In this document: positions 26,478-35,569 of the stretch, piece after piece
Layout: each line of letters opens with the position of its first letter
How positions within the stretch are numbered: position 1 is the stretch's first letter
Assembly (NCBI GenBank): GCA_016710135.1
Contig: JADJLM010000004.1
Coordinates: forward strand, 124,001-188,000
Length of the DNA stretch: 64,000 nucleotides
Source: Nitrosomonas sp.
Lineage (GTDB): Bacteria; Pseudomonadota; Gammaproteobacteria; Burkholderiales; Nitrosomonadaceae
Direction: 5' to 3'
The notes under the pieces: model-generated
The model's input: the letters and a program-made list of their open reading frames with translations, nothing else
Databases searched by the model: none
What the model was told of the DNA's origin: nothing
Position numbers and translations under genes: made by a program

Positions 26478-28892
26478 ATGAAGTTTAGCTTTTTCTTGAT
26501 TTTCTTAGGTTTATTTTACACATCTACACTGAGTGCATTTGAATCTTTTATTATTAAAGATATTCGTGTAGAAGGAATACAGCGTACAGAAGCAGGTACC
26601 GTGTTTAGTTATTTGCCAGTCAAAGTTGGTGAACTCCTTGATGAAGCAAAAGCAACTTCTGCGATTAAAACACTCTATACAACAGGTTTCTTTAAGGATG
26701 TAAAGCTCAAAGCGGATAATGGCGTATTGATCGTTCAATTACAAGAGCGTCCAGCCATCGCTGAGATTACAATCAACGGTTCCAAAGAATTTGAGAAGGA
26801 CAAGCTAAAAGAAGGTTTGAAACAGGCGGGACTTGCTGAGTCTCGAATATTTAGTCGATCCTTATTAGACAAGGCTGAACAAGAATTAAAGAGACAGTAT
26901 ATCAGTCGGGGTAAGTATGCTGTCAAGATTACTACGACCACAACTCCGTTAGAACGTAACCGTATTGGGATTAATTTTGATGTAGAGGAAGGAAGAACAA
27001 CGCGCATCAAAAAGATCAATATTGTTGGTAATACAGTTTTCAAAGATAGTGATCTTATCAATCAGTTATCGCTAACAACACCGGGTTTGATAACTTGGTT
27101 TACGAAAAATGACCAATACTCTAAACAGAAGTTGTCCGCTGACCTTGAAGTATTGCGATCATACTATCTTGATCGGGGTTATCTTGAATTCAATATTGAA
27201 TCTACGCAAGTTTCGATTACCCCAGATTTTAAAGATATCTATATTACAATAAACCTCACTGAGGGACCTCAGTATACGGTATCTGACATCAAGATGGCGG
27301 GTAACTTTCTAGTTCCGGAGGAAGAACTTCGTAAACTAATTAAACTTGAACCAGGTGGTGTTTTTGTTAGAGAGAGGCTAACTGAATCGATTAAGCTAAT
27401 AACGGATCGCTTAGGAGATGAAGGATATGCGTTTGCGAATGTCAATGCGTCTCCCGAGTTAGATAAAGAGAAAAGAGAAACGGCTTTCACTTTTTATATT
27501 GACCCCGGCCGGCGAGTCTATGTGAATCGGATCAATATTACTGGAAATGATCGAACGCGTGACGAAGTCATTCGGCGGGAGTTTCGTCAAATGGAAGGGG
27601 CATGGCATTCGACCTCGCAAATCAATCGTTCCAAACAACGCACTGATCGACTTGATTTCTTTACAGAGGTTAATGTAGAAACACCGCCAGTCGCAAATAA
27701 ACCTGACCAAGTTGATATTAATATCAATGTCAAAGAGAAACCCACCGGGGCAATCATGTTTGGCGCAGGTTACTCAGATCTGGAGGGAATTATTCTGAAT
27801 GGTTCTGTTGCGCAGAATAATATCTTTGGAACGGGTAATTTTCTCAGCCTTTCCGTCAATACGGGACGTATCAATAAAGTCATTGCGGCTTCGTGGACTA
27901 ATCCATATTGGACAATTAATGGGGTGAGTCTCGGGGTTGATGTTTTTAGGCGTGATATCAATACGGCAGCGCTAACGAACGTCGGTGTTTTTAATACCGA
28001 TACGGCGGGTGCGACGATGCGGTTTGGTATTCCCATCGCAGAAAACGATATCGTATCGCTTGGTGTTGGCGGTGAATATACCCATATTGACCTAAAAAAT
28101 AATAGTCCTCAACGATATAAAGATTTTGTAGAAGGAACCCAAGACAGGTTTGATGATAAAGGAAATTTAATCAAGGGCACAAAAGGGTTTGGGAGTTCCG
28201 TTACAAATTTACCGCTGACCCTTCAATGGGCACGTGACAGACGTGATAGCGCAATTTGGACGACATCGGGTACAACGCATCGCTTATTTGGTGAGTTCAG
28301 TGCGCCCGTCGCTGAGATGAATTATTACAAAGTCAGTTATGAGCAAAAATGGTTTTTCCCGATTTCGCGTTTGTTCACTTTGATGGTTGATGGAGAGATT
28401 GGTTTTGGGGAAGGTTATGCGGGGGATCCCTTTCCGTTTTTCAAAAACTTCTTTGCCGGTGGTTTCAATTCAGTCCGTGGCTATAACATCAATACGTTAG
28501 GCCCTCAAGAGCAGCTACTTAATTTACAGGGAGAGCCAATAGCAAATCGTTTTGCCGTAATTGGTGCAAGTAAGCGCGCAGTAGGAACTATAGAGTTACT
28601 GTTTCCAGCTCCTTTTATGCGAGACGAAAAAACAGTGCGTCTAGCGGCTTTTTTTGATGGAGGTAACGTGGCGAATAGTTGGTCAGATTTCCTGGATTTC
28701 AATAATGATACTGGGCCATTTGCGAATATCTCATATTTTAGATTCTCGGCAGGATTGGCTGTGACTTGGATATCGCCAATGGGACCGCTCAGAGTGAGTA
28801 TAGCGCAACCTTTAAACCCAAGGGATCGCGATTCATTCCACCGTGGTGATGACGTACAGCGGTTCCAATTTCAGATGGGACAACAGTTCTGA
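26478..28892 (+). CDS. bamA: Outer membrane protein assembly factor BamA
   Basis: This 804-residue protein has a signal peptide at about 1-20 (MKFSFFLIFLGLFYTSTLSAF), five POTRA domains to about residue 425 and a C-terminal 16-strand barrel. The diagnostic loop 6 motif VRGYN lies in NSVRGYNINTLGP, and the protein ends in a barrel strand with terminal F (FQMGQQF). It folds and inserts outer membrane proteins. The ATG is 2 bases after the rseP stop. Confidence 0.97.
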   Translation: MKFSFFLIFLGLFYTSTLSAFESFIIKDIRVEGIQRTEAGTVFSYLPVKVGELLDEAKATSAIKTLYTTGFFKDVKLKADNGVLIVQLQERPAIAEITINGSKEFEKDKLKEGLKQAGLAESRIFSRSLLDKAEQELKRQYISRGKYAVKITTTTTPLERNRIGINFDVEEGRTTRIKKINIVGNTVFKDSDLINQLSLTTPGLITWFTKNDQYSKQKLSADLEVLRSYYLDRGYLEFNIESTQVSITPDFKDIYITINLTEGPQYTVSDIKMAGNFLVPEEELRKLIKLEPGGVFVRERLTESIKLITDRLGDEGYAFANVNASPELDKEKRETAFTFYIDPGRRVYVNRINITGNDRTRDEVIRREFRQMEGAWHSTSQINRSKQRTDRLDFFTEVNVETPPVANKPDQVDININVKEKPTGAIMFGAGYSDLEGIILNGSVAQNNIFGTGNFLSLSVNTGRINKVIAASWTNPYWTINGVSLGVDVFRRDINTAALTNVGVFNTDTAGATMRFGIPIAENDIVSLGVGGEYTHIDLKNNSPQRYKDFVEGTQDRFDDKGNLIKGTKGFGSSVTNLPLTLQWARDRRDSAIWTTSGTTHRLFGEFSAPVAEMNYYKVSYEQKWFFPISRLFTLMVDGEIGFGEGYAGDPFPFFKNFFAGGFNSVRGYNINTLGPQEQLLNLQGEPIANRFAVIGASKRAVGTIELLFPAPFMRDEKTVRLAAFFDGGNVANSWSDFLDFNNDTGPFANISYFRFSAGLAVTWISPMGPLRVSIAQPLNPRDRDSFHRGDDVQRFQFQMGQQF

Positions 28893-28899
28893 GGTACAA

Positions 28900-29478
28900 T
28901 TGAGCGAGCAAGCCAGCAATTATATTCGTAGCACTTATCGCAGTAAGCATTATCTTTTGTTTGCTGCGAGCTTTCTATTGTTTTTATTATGCTCGATTAC
29001 CCTGGCTAAAGAGGTAAAAATCGGCGTAGTAAATACTGAGAAGATTCTAAGAGAATCCGCTCCCGCAGTCAGAGCGCAGAAAAAAATTGAAAAGGAGTTT
29101 TTAACACGTGATGAGCAGCTTAAGAAAGTTGCTGCTCAAGTGCGCGAATATCAAGAACAATTAGAACGAAATAGCAAGGGTATTGCGGATGAAGAAAGAA
29201 GGGTCAAGGAACGCGAGTTAGCGAGTCTGACGCGTCAATATCAGCGTACACAACAGCAAATGAGAGAAGATCTAAATGCCCGTCAAAACGAAGAATATGG
29301 TTTGATCTTAGAGCGAGTAAATAACGCAATAAAGATTATTGCTGAGAAAGAAGGCTATGATTTAATTTTGCAGTTACAAGATTCGGTTTACCGTAGTCAG
29401 CGCATCGATATTACCAATCAAGTAATCGAATTACTTGTCGAGCAAGACGCTACACTTCCAGCTAAATCGATAAAATAG
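28900..29478 (+). CDS. skp: Periplasmic chaperone Skp (OmpH family)
   Basis: I take the TTG at 28900 as the start because GAGG lies five bases upstream and it begins after the bamA stop; longer in-frame starts lie inside bamA. The product of about 192 residues has a signal peptide ending near SITLAK, followed by the Skp start KEVKIGVVNTEKIL and a long charged coiled coil (the tentacle helices). It guards unfolded outer-membrane proteins en route to BamA. The next gene is fabZ, with no lpxD between. Confidence 0.9.
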   Translation: MSEQASNYIRSTYRSKHYLLFAASFLLFLLCSITLAKEVKIGVVNTEKILRESAPAVRAQKKIEKEFLTRDEQLKKVAAQVREYQEQLERNSKGIADEERRVKERELASLTRQYQRTQQQMREDLNARQNEEYGLILERVNNAIKIIAEKEGYDLILQLQDSVYRSQRIDITNQVIELLVEQDATLPAKSIK

Positions 29479-29512
29479 GCTAGCCTGCTAGATAGGCAAA
29501 GGAAACAATAAT

Positions 29513-29962
29513 ATGAATACTATGATGGATATCCATGAAATTTTGAAATATTTACCGCACCGTTACCCTTTAATATTAGTGGACCGAGTTATTCATTTCG
29601 AGCCTAATCAAAGGATTCTGGCGCTTAAGAATGTGTCAATTAATGAACCTTATTTTGTTGGTCATTTTCCTCATCATCCCGTGATGCCTGGCGTATTGAT
29701 CGTTGAGGCGTTAGCACAAGCTGCTGCACTGCTAACCCTTAAATCTTTGAAAGCAGAGAATGACAAGAATCAAGTTTATTATTTTGTTGGAATTGATGGT
29801 GTTCGGTTTAAAAAACCTGTGATGGCAGGTGATCAGCTAATGCTAACGGTAGAGATAGCGAGGCAAATTAAAGGGGTCTGGAAGTTTCAGGCGCATGCTG
29901 ATGTGGATGGGCAACGTGTAACGGATGCAGAATTAATGTGTACGGCCAGGGCGATTGATTAG
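29513..29962 (+). CDS. fabZ: 3-hydroxyacyl-ACP dehydratase FabZ
   Basis: This 149-residue hot-dog-fold dehydratase of fatty acid elongation has the active-site segment GHFPHHPVMPGVLIVEALAQ, containing the catalytic His and Glu. It starts with IHEILKYLPHRYPLILVDRV, typical of the family. In most Gram-negatives it sits between lpxD and lpxA; here it is flanked by skp and rnhB. Confidence 0.97.
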   Translation: MNTMMDIHEILKYLPHRYPLILVDRVIHFEPNQRILALKNVSINEPYFVGHFPHHPVMPGVLIVEALAQAAALLTLKSLKAENDKNQVYYFVGIDGVRFKKPVMAGDQLMLTVEIARQIKGVWKFQAHADVDGQRVTDAELMCTARAID

Positions 29963-29988
29963 TAGGTATAAAATCGCTGATAGACTAA

Positions 29989-30561
29989 ATGATGGGCGAA
30001 CCGACCTGGGTCTGTGGCGTTGATGAAGCTGGAAGAGGTCCGCTAGCGGGCCCAGTTTACGCGGCGAGCGTTATTTTAGGCGCTGATTGCTCAATTCAAG
30101 GTCTAAAAGATTCTAAATTACTCAGTGACAAGAAGCGCCAGTCACTTACCTTACTAATCAAGCAACATGCTAAAGCATGGTCAATTGCTTCTGCATCGGT
30201 CGCTGAAATCGATCAACTCAATATTTTACAAGCTAGTTTACTTGCTATGAAACGAGCGATTGAGAAACTCCCCATAATCCCAAAGATCGTGCTTGTTGAT
30301 GGAAAACAAGCTCCCCAGTTGAATTGTGAAATAAGAACGATTGTAAATGGTGATCGCTTGATTCCTGAAATTTCAGCAGCATCGATCTTAGCAAAGACTG
30401 CACGTGACGCTGAGATGATAAAGCTCCATGAGCGTTTTCCAGTATATGGATTTAATCAGCATAAAGGTTACCCTACTAAAGCTCACTTTGAAGCAATTGA
30501 GCAGTATGGTATCTGTGAAATTCATCGCAGAAGCTTTTCCCCCTGTCGATGTTTCAATTAA
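29989..30561 (+). CDS. rnhB: Ribonuclease HII
   Basis: This 190-residue enzyme removes ribonucleotides from DNA. The N-terminal VCGVDEAGRGPLAGPVYAA motif holds two catalytic acidic residues, and ILVDGKQAP-type and EISAASILAKTARD motifs follow. It lies at the end of the envelope operon, 26 bases after fabZ. In related operons lpxA and lpxB usually come between fabZ and rnhB. Confidence 0.96.
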   Translation: MMGEPTWVCGVDEAGRGPLAGPVYAASVILGADCSIQGLKDSKLLSDKKRQSLTLLIKQHAKAWSIASASVAEIDQLNILQASLLAMKRAIEKLPIIPKIVLVDGKQAPQLNCEIRTIVNGDRLIPEISAASILAKTARDAEMIKLHERFPVYGFNQHKGYPTKAHFEAIEQYGICEIHRRSFSPCRCFN

Positions 30562-30693
30562 GGTTTTGTTTTAGATTGAAATTGAGTAGTGGTTAAGAAG
30601 AAAACGGATTCACATAAATGAGTCATTGCTATTGGTTGCTGTGTTGAGGCTGATCGTTTGAACTATTTATTTACCAACCTTGATGAGGAAAAT

Positions 30694-31176
30694 ATGCTTA
30701 TCGATAAAGATACTGTGGTATCGCTGCTTTTTTTTAGACTAACTAACCAGGATGGGGAAGTTATCGATGAATCGAGCACACCAGTGAGTTACCTGCACGG
30801 TGGTTATGGTGGTATGTTTCCATCCGTAGAGCTGGCTCTACAAGGTAAAGAAGCGGGTTATAACCTATCTTTATTGATGGAGCCAGAAGAGACATTTGGA
30901 GAATATGATAGCGAATTGGTTCGGGTAGAGCCCAGGAATGCTTTTCCTGATAATGTTCAGAAAGGAATGCAGTTTGAAGGGGGCGTGAATGATTCTGAAG
31001 ATCAATTGGTTTATACAGTGATGGATGTTACGGATGATATCGTTGTGGTTGATGGCAACCATCCCTTAGCAGGTATTGCATTGAAGTTTGAGTGCTCAGT
31101 GATGGATGTGCGGGCAGCGACGCTGGAGGAAATGTCGCATGGCCATGTTCATGGCCCCCATGGACATCATCATTGA
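30694..31176 (+). CDS. slyD: FKBP-type peptidyl-prolyl isomerase, SlyD-like
   Basis: The product is 160 residues from ATG 30694, preceded by GAGGA; a longer in-frame TTG at 30658 lacks support. FKBP halves flank an inserted IF chaperone domain (about residues 65-125), as in SlyD, and the C-terminus is His-rich (SHGHVHGPHGHHH), which in SlyD binds nickel and zinc. It catalyses prolyl isomerisation and helps metal delivery to enzymes. Active-site conservation is partial; some relatives act mainly as chaperones. Confidence 0.85.
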   Translation: MLIDKDTVVSLLFFRLTNQDGEVIDESSTPVSYLHGGYGGMFPSVELALQGKEAGYNLSLLMEPEETFGEYDSELVRVEPRNAFPDNVQKGMQFEGGVNDSEDQLVYTVMDVTDDIVVVDGNHPLAGIALKFECSVMDVRAATLEEMSHGHVHGPHGHHH

Positions 31177-31486
31177 AATCCAATCGTGTATACCAATATC
31201 ACCCAACATTCTCCAGTTTTACCTTATGAATAAAGGGTTGCAAACAGATTTGGGTGATATCTGGAAGCATAGGTAACATTGCAAAAATATAGATAGAATT
31301 TATGGGTAACTTTCGAAGTCTGAATCTGTCACGCCAACGATGAAGCTGGCAGAAGCTTTTAAACTAAAGTTCTCTACTGTAAGCTGTCATCAAAAAAATG
31401 GGGGGATTACCCTCTACAATCGCTTAAATCCCTTAATTAATGCTATTAGATAAAAATAAGAAAATCTAAACATCAGATTGTTCTGA
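31177..31486. other. Intergenic region with an 11-bp inverted repeat
   Basis: This stretch lies between slyD and the convergent lysR gene. ATATCACCCAA (31196-31206) and TTGGGTGATAT (31250-31260) are perfect inverted repeats around a 43-base loop. A shorter pair ATCAGA/TCTGAT near 31473-31488 is followed, on the minus strand, by a T-rich run and may end lysR transcription. No open gene is convincing. The region could be an old mobile-element scar, but no transposase fragment is recognisable. Confidence 0.35.
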
Positions 31487-32416
31487 TTATTCTTCCACCA
31501 ATGCTTCAAACCGCTGCACTAAATAATCGATCAGGCTCCGTACTGACGGCAATAAGCCACGACGCGAGGGAAATACAGCATGGATTATTTCACGCCGTGG
31601 TACCCACTCTGGGATTAACCGGATCAGATTACCTTGGATGAGCTCCTCTCGAACCATCATGGTAGGTAATTGTACGATGCCGACTCCGGCCAGCGCTGCA
31701 TTACGTAACGCAATCATATCGCTGGTCACCAGTCGTGGCGTATGATGAAGTGTTACTTGCTTTCCATCCTTTCCAAACAGAATCCAGGCATGCTTCTGCT
31801 GAAAAGGCCCCAACCCCAAGCTTGGCCATTGGGTCAAATCAGTAGGTTCTCTAGGAACGTTATGAAACAAAAAAAGAGCAGGGTTGGCCACCAAGCACTG
31901 GCCACGATCCGCCAATACGCGCATCACCAAGTTACTGTCTTCCAACGGTGATGGACGAACTCGGATAACCAAATCAATCGCTTCTTCAATGGGGTCAACA
32001 ACGCGATTAGTCGCTTCCAGATGTACTGTAACCTGTGGGTGGTTGACCATAAAATCAGCCAGCATGGTGTCTATATGTGCATGTAGCAACGCCACTGGAC
32101 AAGTCATCCGAACAACGCCACGCGGTTCTGCGCGCGTTGCATTAATGGCATCCTGAGCTGCTTCGGCTTCCACCAACATCGCTTTGCAATGTTCATAATA
32201 CGTTTGACCAATTTCAGTCACTGAAAAATGCCGAGTAGAGCGTTGGATCAGACGAACCCCTAATTTTTCTTCAAGCAGAGCAATGCGACGGCTTAGCTTC
32301 GATTTCGGAATGTTAAGGGCGCGGCTCGCCGGAGAAAAACCGCCATAGTCGACAGCCTGAACATAATAATAAAGGTCATTAAGATCATGCATTGGGGGAG
32401 GGCTCTGTTGTTCCAA
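31487..32416 (-). CDS. LysR-family transcriptional regulator
   Basis: This regulator of about 300 residues has an N-terminal winged HTH (LNDLYYYVQAVDYGGFSPAS, KSKLSRRIALLEEKLGVRLI) and a C-terminal LysR substrate domain. The start may be ATG 32416 or the internal MHDLNDLYYY at 32392. It is divergent from the pirin operon, the usual arrangement for a LysR regulator controlling its neighbour. The effector is unknown; quinones or aromatic compounds would fit the gene set but this is inference. Confidence 0.85.
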   Translation of the reverse strand: MEQQSPPPMHDLNDLYYYVQAVDYGGFSPASRALNIPKSKLSRRIALLEEKLGVRLIQRSTRHFSVTEIGQTYYEHCKAMLVEAEAAQDAINATRAEPRGVVRMTCPVALLHAHIDTMLADFMVNHPQVTVHLEATNRVVDPIEEAIDLVIRVRPSPLEDSNLVMRVLADRGQCLVANPALFLFHNVPREPTDLTQWPSLGLGPFQQKHAWILFGKDGKQVTLHHTPRLVTSDMIALRNAALAGVGIVQLPTMMVREELIQGNLIRLIPEWVPRREIIHAVFPSRRGLLPSVRSLIDYLVQRFEALVEE

Positions 32417-32513
32417 GAATAGAACGATGATAACTATTTTATGATCTATTCAAATGATTGGCTTGCCTATACACTGATATCTACACAAATATAGAAAATA
32501 ACACAAGGAGATT

Positions 32514-33383
32514 ATGATGAAAAATATTCTTGGTGTTTATGATGCACCTGCACCTCATTGGGTAGGAAATGGTTTTCCAGTGAAATCTCTATTTTCCTAT
32601 CGGAATCATGGAAAATTACTCAGCCCGTTTTTATTGCTCGATTATGCAGGTCCTGCTGATTTTGCACCGGCCGAACATCCGCGCGGTGTGGGACAACACC
32701 CTCATCGTGGGTTCGAAACGGTCACGATCGTTTATCAGGGTGAAGTGGCGCATCGGGATTCTACAGGCCAAGGAGGCACAATTGGACCTGGAGATGTGCA
32801 ATGGATGACTGCCGGCGCAGGTATTCTGCATGAAGAATTTCACTCCGAGTCTTTTACACATTCGGGCGGTTCGTTAGAGATGGTGCAATTGTGGGTCAAT
32901 TTGCCCGCCAAGGACAAGATGACTACGCCGGGCTACCAAGCCATCCTCAATGCAGATATTCCAACCATTGCTTTGCCTGAAAGTGCTGGTACGGTACGTG
33001 TCATCTCTGGAAATTACCAAGGCCACACAGGGCCTGCACGCACCTTTACTCCCATGAATGTTTGGGATTTGCGTTTGAGTCAAGGAAAAAGAACGGAATT
33101 ATCGTTACCAGATGGCTGGAATGCCGCACTCATTATTTTACACGGCACAGTATCGGTCAATAACGGTTCAGTGGCACAAGAAGCGCAAGTAGTCCTATTT
33201 GATCGGCCTGGTAGCGTGCTATCGATTGAAGCACAAGAAGACGCTGTAGTGCTCTTGCTGAGCGGCGAACCGATTGATGAACCAGTTGTTGATCAAGGTC
33301 CTTTTGTGATGAATACGCAAAAAGAAATTGATCAAGCAATTGTAGATTTTAATAGCGGGCATTTCGGGCAGCTATCTCGTTAG
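32514..33383 (+). CDS. Pirin family protein
   Basis: This 289-residue bicupin has the pirin signature HPHRGFETVTIVYQGEV and GDVQWMTAGAGILHEE, whose His and Glu residues bind the metal (usually Fe). Pirins act as quercetin dioxygenase-like enzymes or redox sensors. A strong AAGGAGA precedes the ATG. It begins an operon-like run with two isochorismatase-like hydrolases, an FMN reductase and an outer-membrane channel, opposite lysR. Confidence 0.88.
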   Translation: MMKNILGVYDAPAPHWVGNGFPVKSLFSYRNHGKLLSPFLLLDYAGPADFAPAEHPRGVGQHPHRGFETVTIVYQGEVAHRDSTGQGGTIGPGDVQWMTAGAGILHEEFHSESFTHSGGSLEMVQLWVNLPAKDKMTTPGYQAILNADIPTIALPESAGTVRVISGNYQGHTGPARTFTPMNVWDLRLSQGKRTELSLPDGWNAALIILHGTVSVNNGSVAQEAQVVLFDRPGSVLSIEAQEDAVVLLLSGEPIDEPVVDQGPFVMNTQKEIDQAIVDFNSGHFGQLSR

Positions 33384-33429
33384 CTTGCATAGTTATTACA
33401 TTTGCAACATTCATTTATAGGAGAAACAT

Positions 33430-34107
33430 ATGAGCACCCCAGCTAATTTCGACGGAAAAACTCCGATTATCGATCCAAACGATGCTTTAATGCTGTTGAT
33501 CGATCATCAGAGCGGTTTATTTCAGATTGTTAAAGATATTCCTATTCCTCAATTGAGAGCTAACGTAGTTGCTCTGGCTAAGGCAGCCACTATTGGAAAG
33601 ATCCCTGTCATTACCTCAGCATCGGTTCCGCAGGGTCCAAACGGCCCGCTCATCCCGGAGGTCCATCAGTATGCGCCTCATGCCAAATATGTTGCCCGCC
33701 GTGGCGAAATCAATGTGTGGGACAGCCCTGATTTTCTTGCCGCAATCAAGGCGACTCAACGCAAAACATTGATCGTTGCCGGCACCCTTACCAGTGTATG
33801 CCTGGCTTTTCCTTGTATCAGCGCGGTTAACGCCGGATACAAAGTTTTCGCGGTAATCGATGCTTCTGGAAGCGTATCCAATCTGGCAACAGATTTGACT
33901 ATTGCTCGATTAGCACAGGCAGGCGTAGTGCCTATTGATACGGTAGCCGTACTCTCTGAGTTGCAGAAATCATGGGCAGGATCAAATGCTTCGGAGTGGG
34001 CAAGCGCATACTCAGGTGCCATGCCACATTATCAGTTATTGATCGAGAGCTACCTAAAAGCCCAGCAAGTTGCAAAAGATGGCGAAGCGATGGATTCCGA
34101 ACGCTGA
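33430..34107 (+). CDS. Isochorismatase-like cysteine hydrolase (YcaC type)
   Basis: The protein has 225 residues. The catalytic triad of the family is visible: D in ALMLLIDHQSG, a basic residue in the KYVARRGEINVWD region, and C in TLTSVCLAFP. The residues around IDHQSGLF and INVWDSPDF are those of YcaC-like hydrolases, which form octamers and whose natural substrates are mostly unknown. It follows pirin by 46 bases, with a TAGGAGAAAC ribosome-binding site. Confidence 0.82.
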   Translation: MSTPANFDGKTPIIDPNDALMLLIDHQSGLFQIVKDIPIPQLRANVVALAKAATIGKIPVITSASVPQGPNGPLIPEVHQYAPHAKYVARRGEINVWDSPDFLAAIKATQRKTLIVAGTLTSVCLAFPCISAVNAGYKVFAVIDASGSVSNLATDLTIARLAQAGVVPIDTVAVLSELQKSWAGSNASEWASAYSGAMPHYQLLIESYLKAQQVAKDGEAMDSER

Positions 34108-34200
34108 TATTGCATCCAGATGAAAGCATTTAACAAAAAGCGCTTTTGATCATCGTTTTGCTAAAACTGAACTCACCAATTATATATACGGAGAAATAAA

Positions 34201-34827
34201 ATGAATAAACCTTATCAACGCCTCGATAAAAATAATGCTGTCGTCGCTTTAGTCGACCATCAGGCGGGATTACTATCCTTGGTGCGCGATTTCGAACCGG
34301 ATAGATTCAAGAACAATGTACTGGCTTTAGCTGATCTTGCCAAATATTTCAAATTGCCAACCATACTGACCACCAGTTTTGAAGATGGCCCCAATGGTCC
34401 GTTGGTTCCTGAATTAAAACAAATTTTCCCAGATGCCCCATATATCGCGCGGCCAGGACAAATTAACGCTTGGGATAACGAGGATTTTGTCAAAGCCATT
34501 AAAGCAACAGGCAAAAAACAGCTGATCATTGCGGGTGTTGTTACAGAAGTTTGTGTCGCTTTTCCAGCGCTTTCGGCTCTGGAAGAAGGTTTTCAGGTAT
34601 TTGTTGTGACCGATGCATCGGGAACTTTTAATGAGGTGACTCGCGAAGCTGCTTGGAGTCGCATGGTTGAATCGGGTGCGCAATTGATGAGCTGGTTTGG
34701 CGTTGCTTGCGAACTGCATCGTGACTGGAGAAATGACATTGAAGGTCTTGGCGCATTATTCTCTAATCATATTCCTGACTATCGTAATCTTTTTACATCC
34801 TATATTGCAATCAACGCCAAGAAATAA
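34201..34827 (+). CDS. Second isochorismatase-like cysteine hydrolase (YcaC type)
   Basis: This 208-residue paralogue of the preceding gene has the same motifs: VVALVDHQAG (D), IARPGQINAWD and VVTEVCVAFP (C). The two are clearly related but diverged, so this looks like an old duplication. The ribosome-binding sequence GGAGAA lies seven bases before the ATG. An intercistronic hairpin follows the gene. Confidence 0.82.
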   Translation: MNKPYQRLDKNNAVVALVDHQAGLLSLVRDFEPDRFKNNVLALADLAKYFKLPTILTTSFEDGPNGPLVPELKQIFPDAPYIARPGQINAWDNEDFVKAIKATGKKQLIIAGVVTEVCVAFPALSALEEGFQVFVVTDASGTFNEVTREAAWSRMVESGAQLMSWFGVACELHRDWRNDIEGLGALFSNHIPDYRNLFTSYIAINAKK

Positions 34828-34852
34828 ATGAGTTGAGAAGTAGCTGACCGGC

Positions 34853-34875
34853 GTGGCTAAGCTGAGCTTAGTCAC
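34853..34875 (+). other. Intercistronic hairpin
   Basis: GTGGCTAAGC-TGA-GCTTAGTCAC forms a 10-bp stem with one G-T wobble and a 3-base loop between the second hydrolase and the FMN reductase. There is no T-run after it, so it is more likely an mRNA-processing or stabilising hairpin than a rho-independent terminator. Confidence 0.4.
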
Positions 34876-34944
34876 AAAGAATAGGCGGTTTCAATTCAAC
34901 GATGCTTTAATCAATTAACCAGACGACAATGGAAGCGCTTAGTT

Positions 34945-35508
34945 ATGCCGAAATCACATGAAATTAATGTACTGGGTATCTCCGGCAGTTTACGAAAAGG
35001 CTCTTACAATACCGCTCTTCTGCGGGAAGCAATGCATCTCGCACCTAACAACATGCATATCACCATTGCGGATATCTCAGAAATCCCAGTCTATAATGAA
35101 GATATCTACGCTACCGGGTTTTCTCCAGCAGTCGAACGTTTGCGCGAACAGGTCCGATCCGCCGATGCGCTACTTTTCGTAACACCGGAATACAACTATT
35201 CAATGCCTGGCGTATTGAAAAATATGATTGATTGGGTATCGCGCCCGCCTGAGCAACCATTTTCTGGAAAACCGGCGGCTGTAATGGGTGCAAGTATGGG
35301 ACGATTCGGTACAGTACGCGCTCAGAATCACTTGCGTCAAAGTGTAGTGTACTTGGATGTAAAGTTACTTAATCAACCAGAAGTCATGATTGCTAGTGCA
35401 CAAAATGTCTTTGACCAAAGCGGTCAATTAACGGATGAATCGACACGAGGATACATTCGAAAATTGCTTGAAGCGCTGCACTATTGGACTCTCACGCTCA
35501 GAAAATAA
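34945..35508 (+). CDS. NAD(P)H-dependent FMN reductase family protein
   Basis: This 187-residue flavodoxin-like protein has the FMN phosphate-binding loop GISGSLRKGSYNTALL and the PEYNYSMPGVLKNMIDW motif of the ChrR/ArsH/azoreductase-like group. Such enzymes reduce quinones, chromate or other electrophiles using NAD(P)H. In the context of pirin and LysR a quinone-detoxifying role is plausible but unproven. No good ribosome-binding site is visible. Confidence 0.82.
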   Translation: MPKSHEINVLGISGSLRKGSYNTALLREAMHLAPNNMHITIADISEIPVYNEDIYATGFSPAVERLREQVRSADALLFVTPEYNYSMPGVLKNMIDWVSRPPEQPFSGKPAAVMGASMGRFGTVRAQNHLRQSVVYLDVKLLNQPEVMIASAQNVFDQSGQLTDESTRGYIRKLLEALHYWTLTLRK

Positions 35509-35569
35509 TGTCTCAACTTTATTAAATACCATTCATATAAAATCTGGGACGCTCTCAGCTACTGTTGTA

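Noticed and set aside
31196..31260. Inverted repeat as a MITE or regulatory RNA
   Set aside because: Only one 11-bp pair, no target duplication and no second copy seen in the window.
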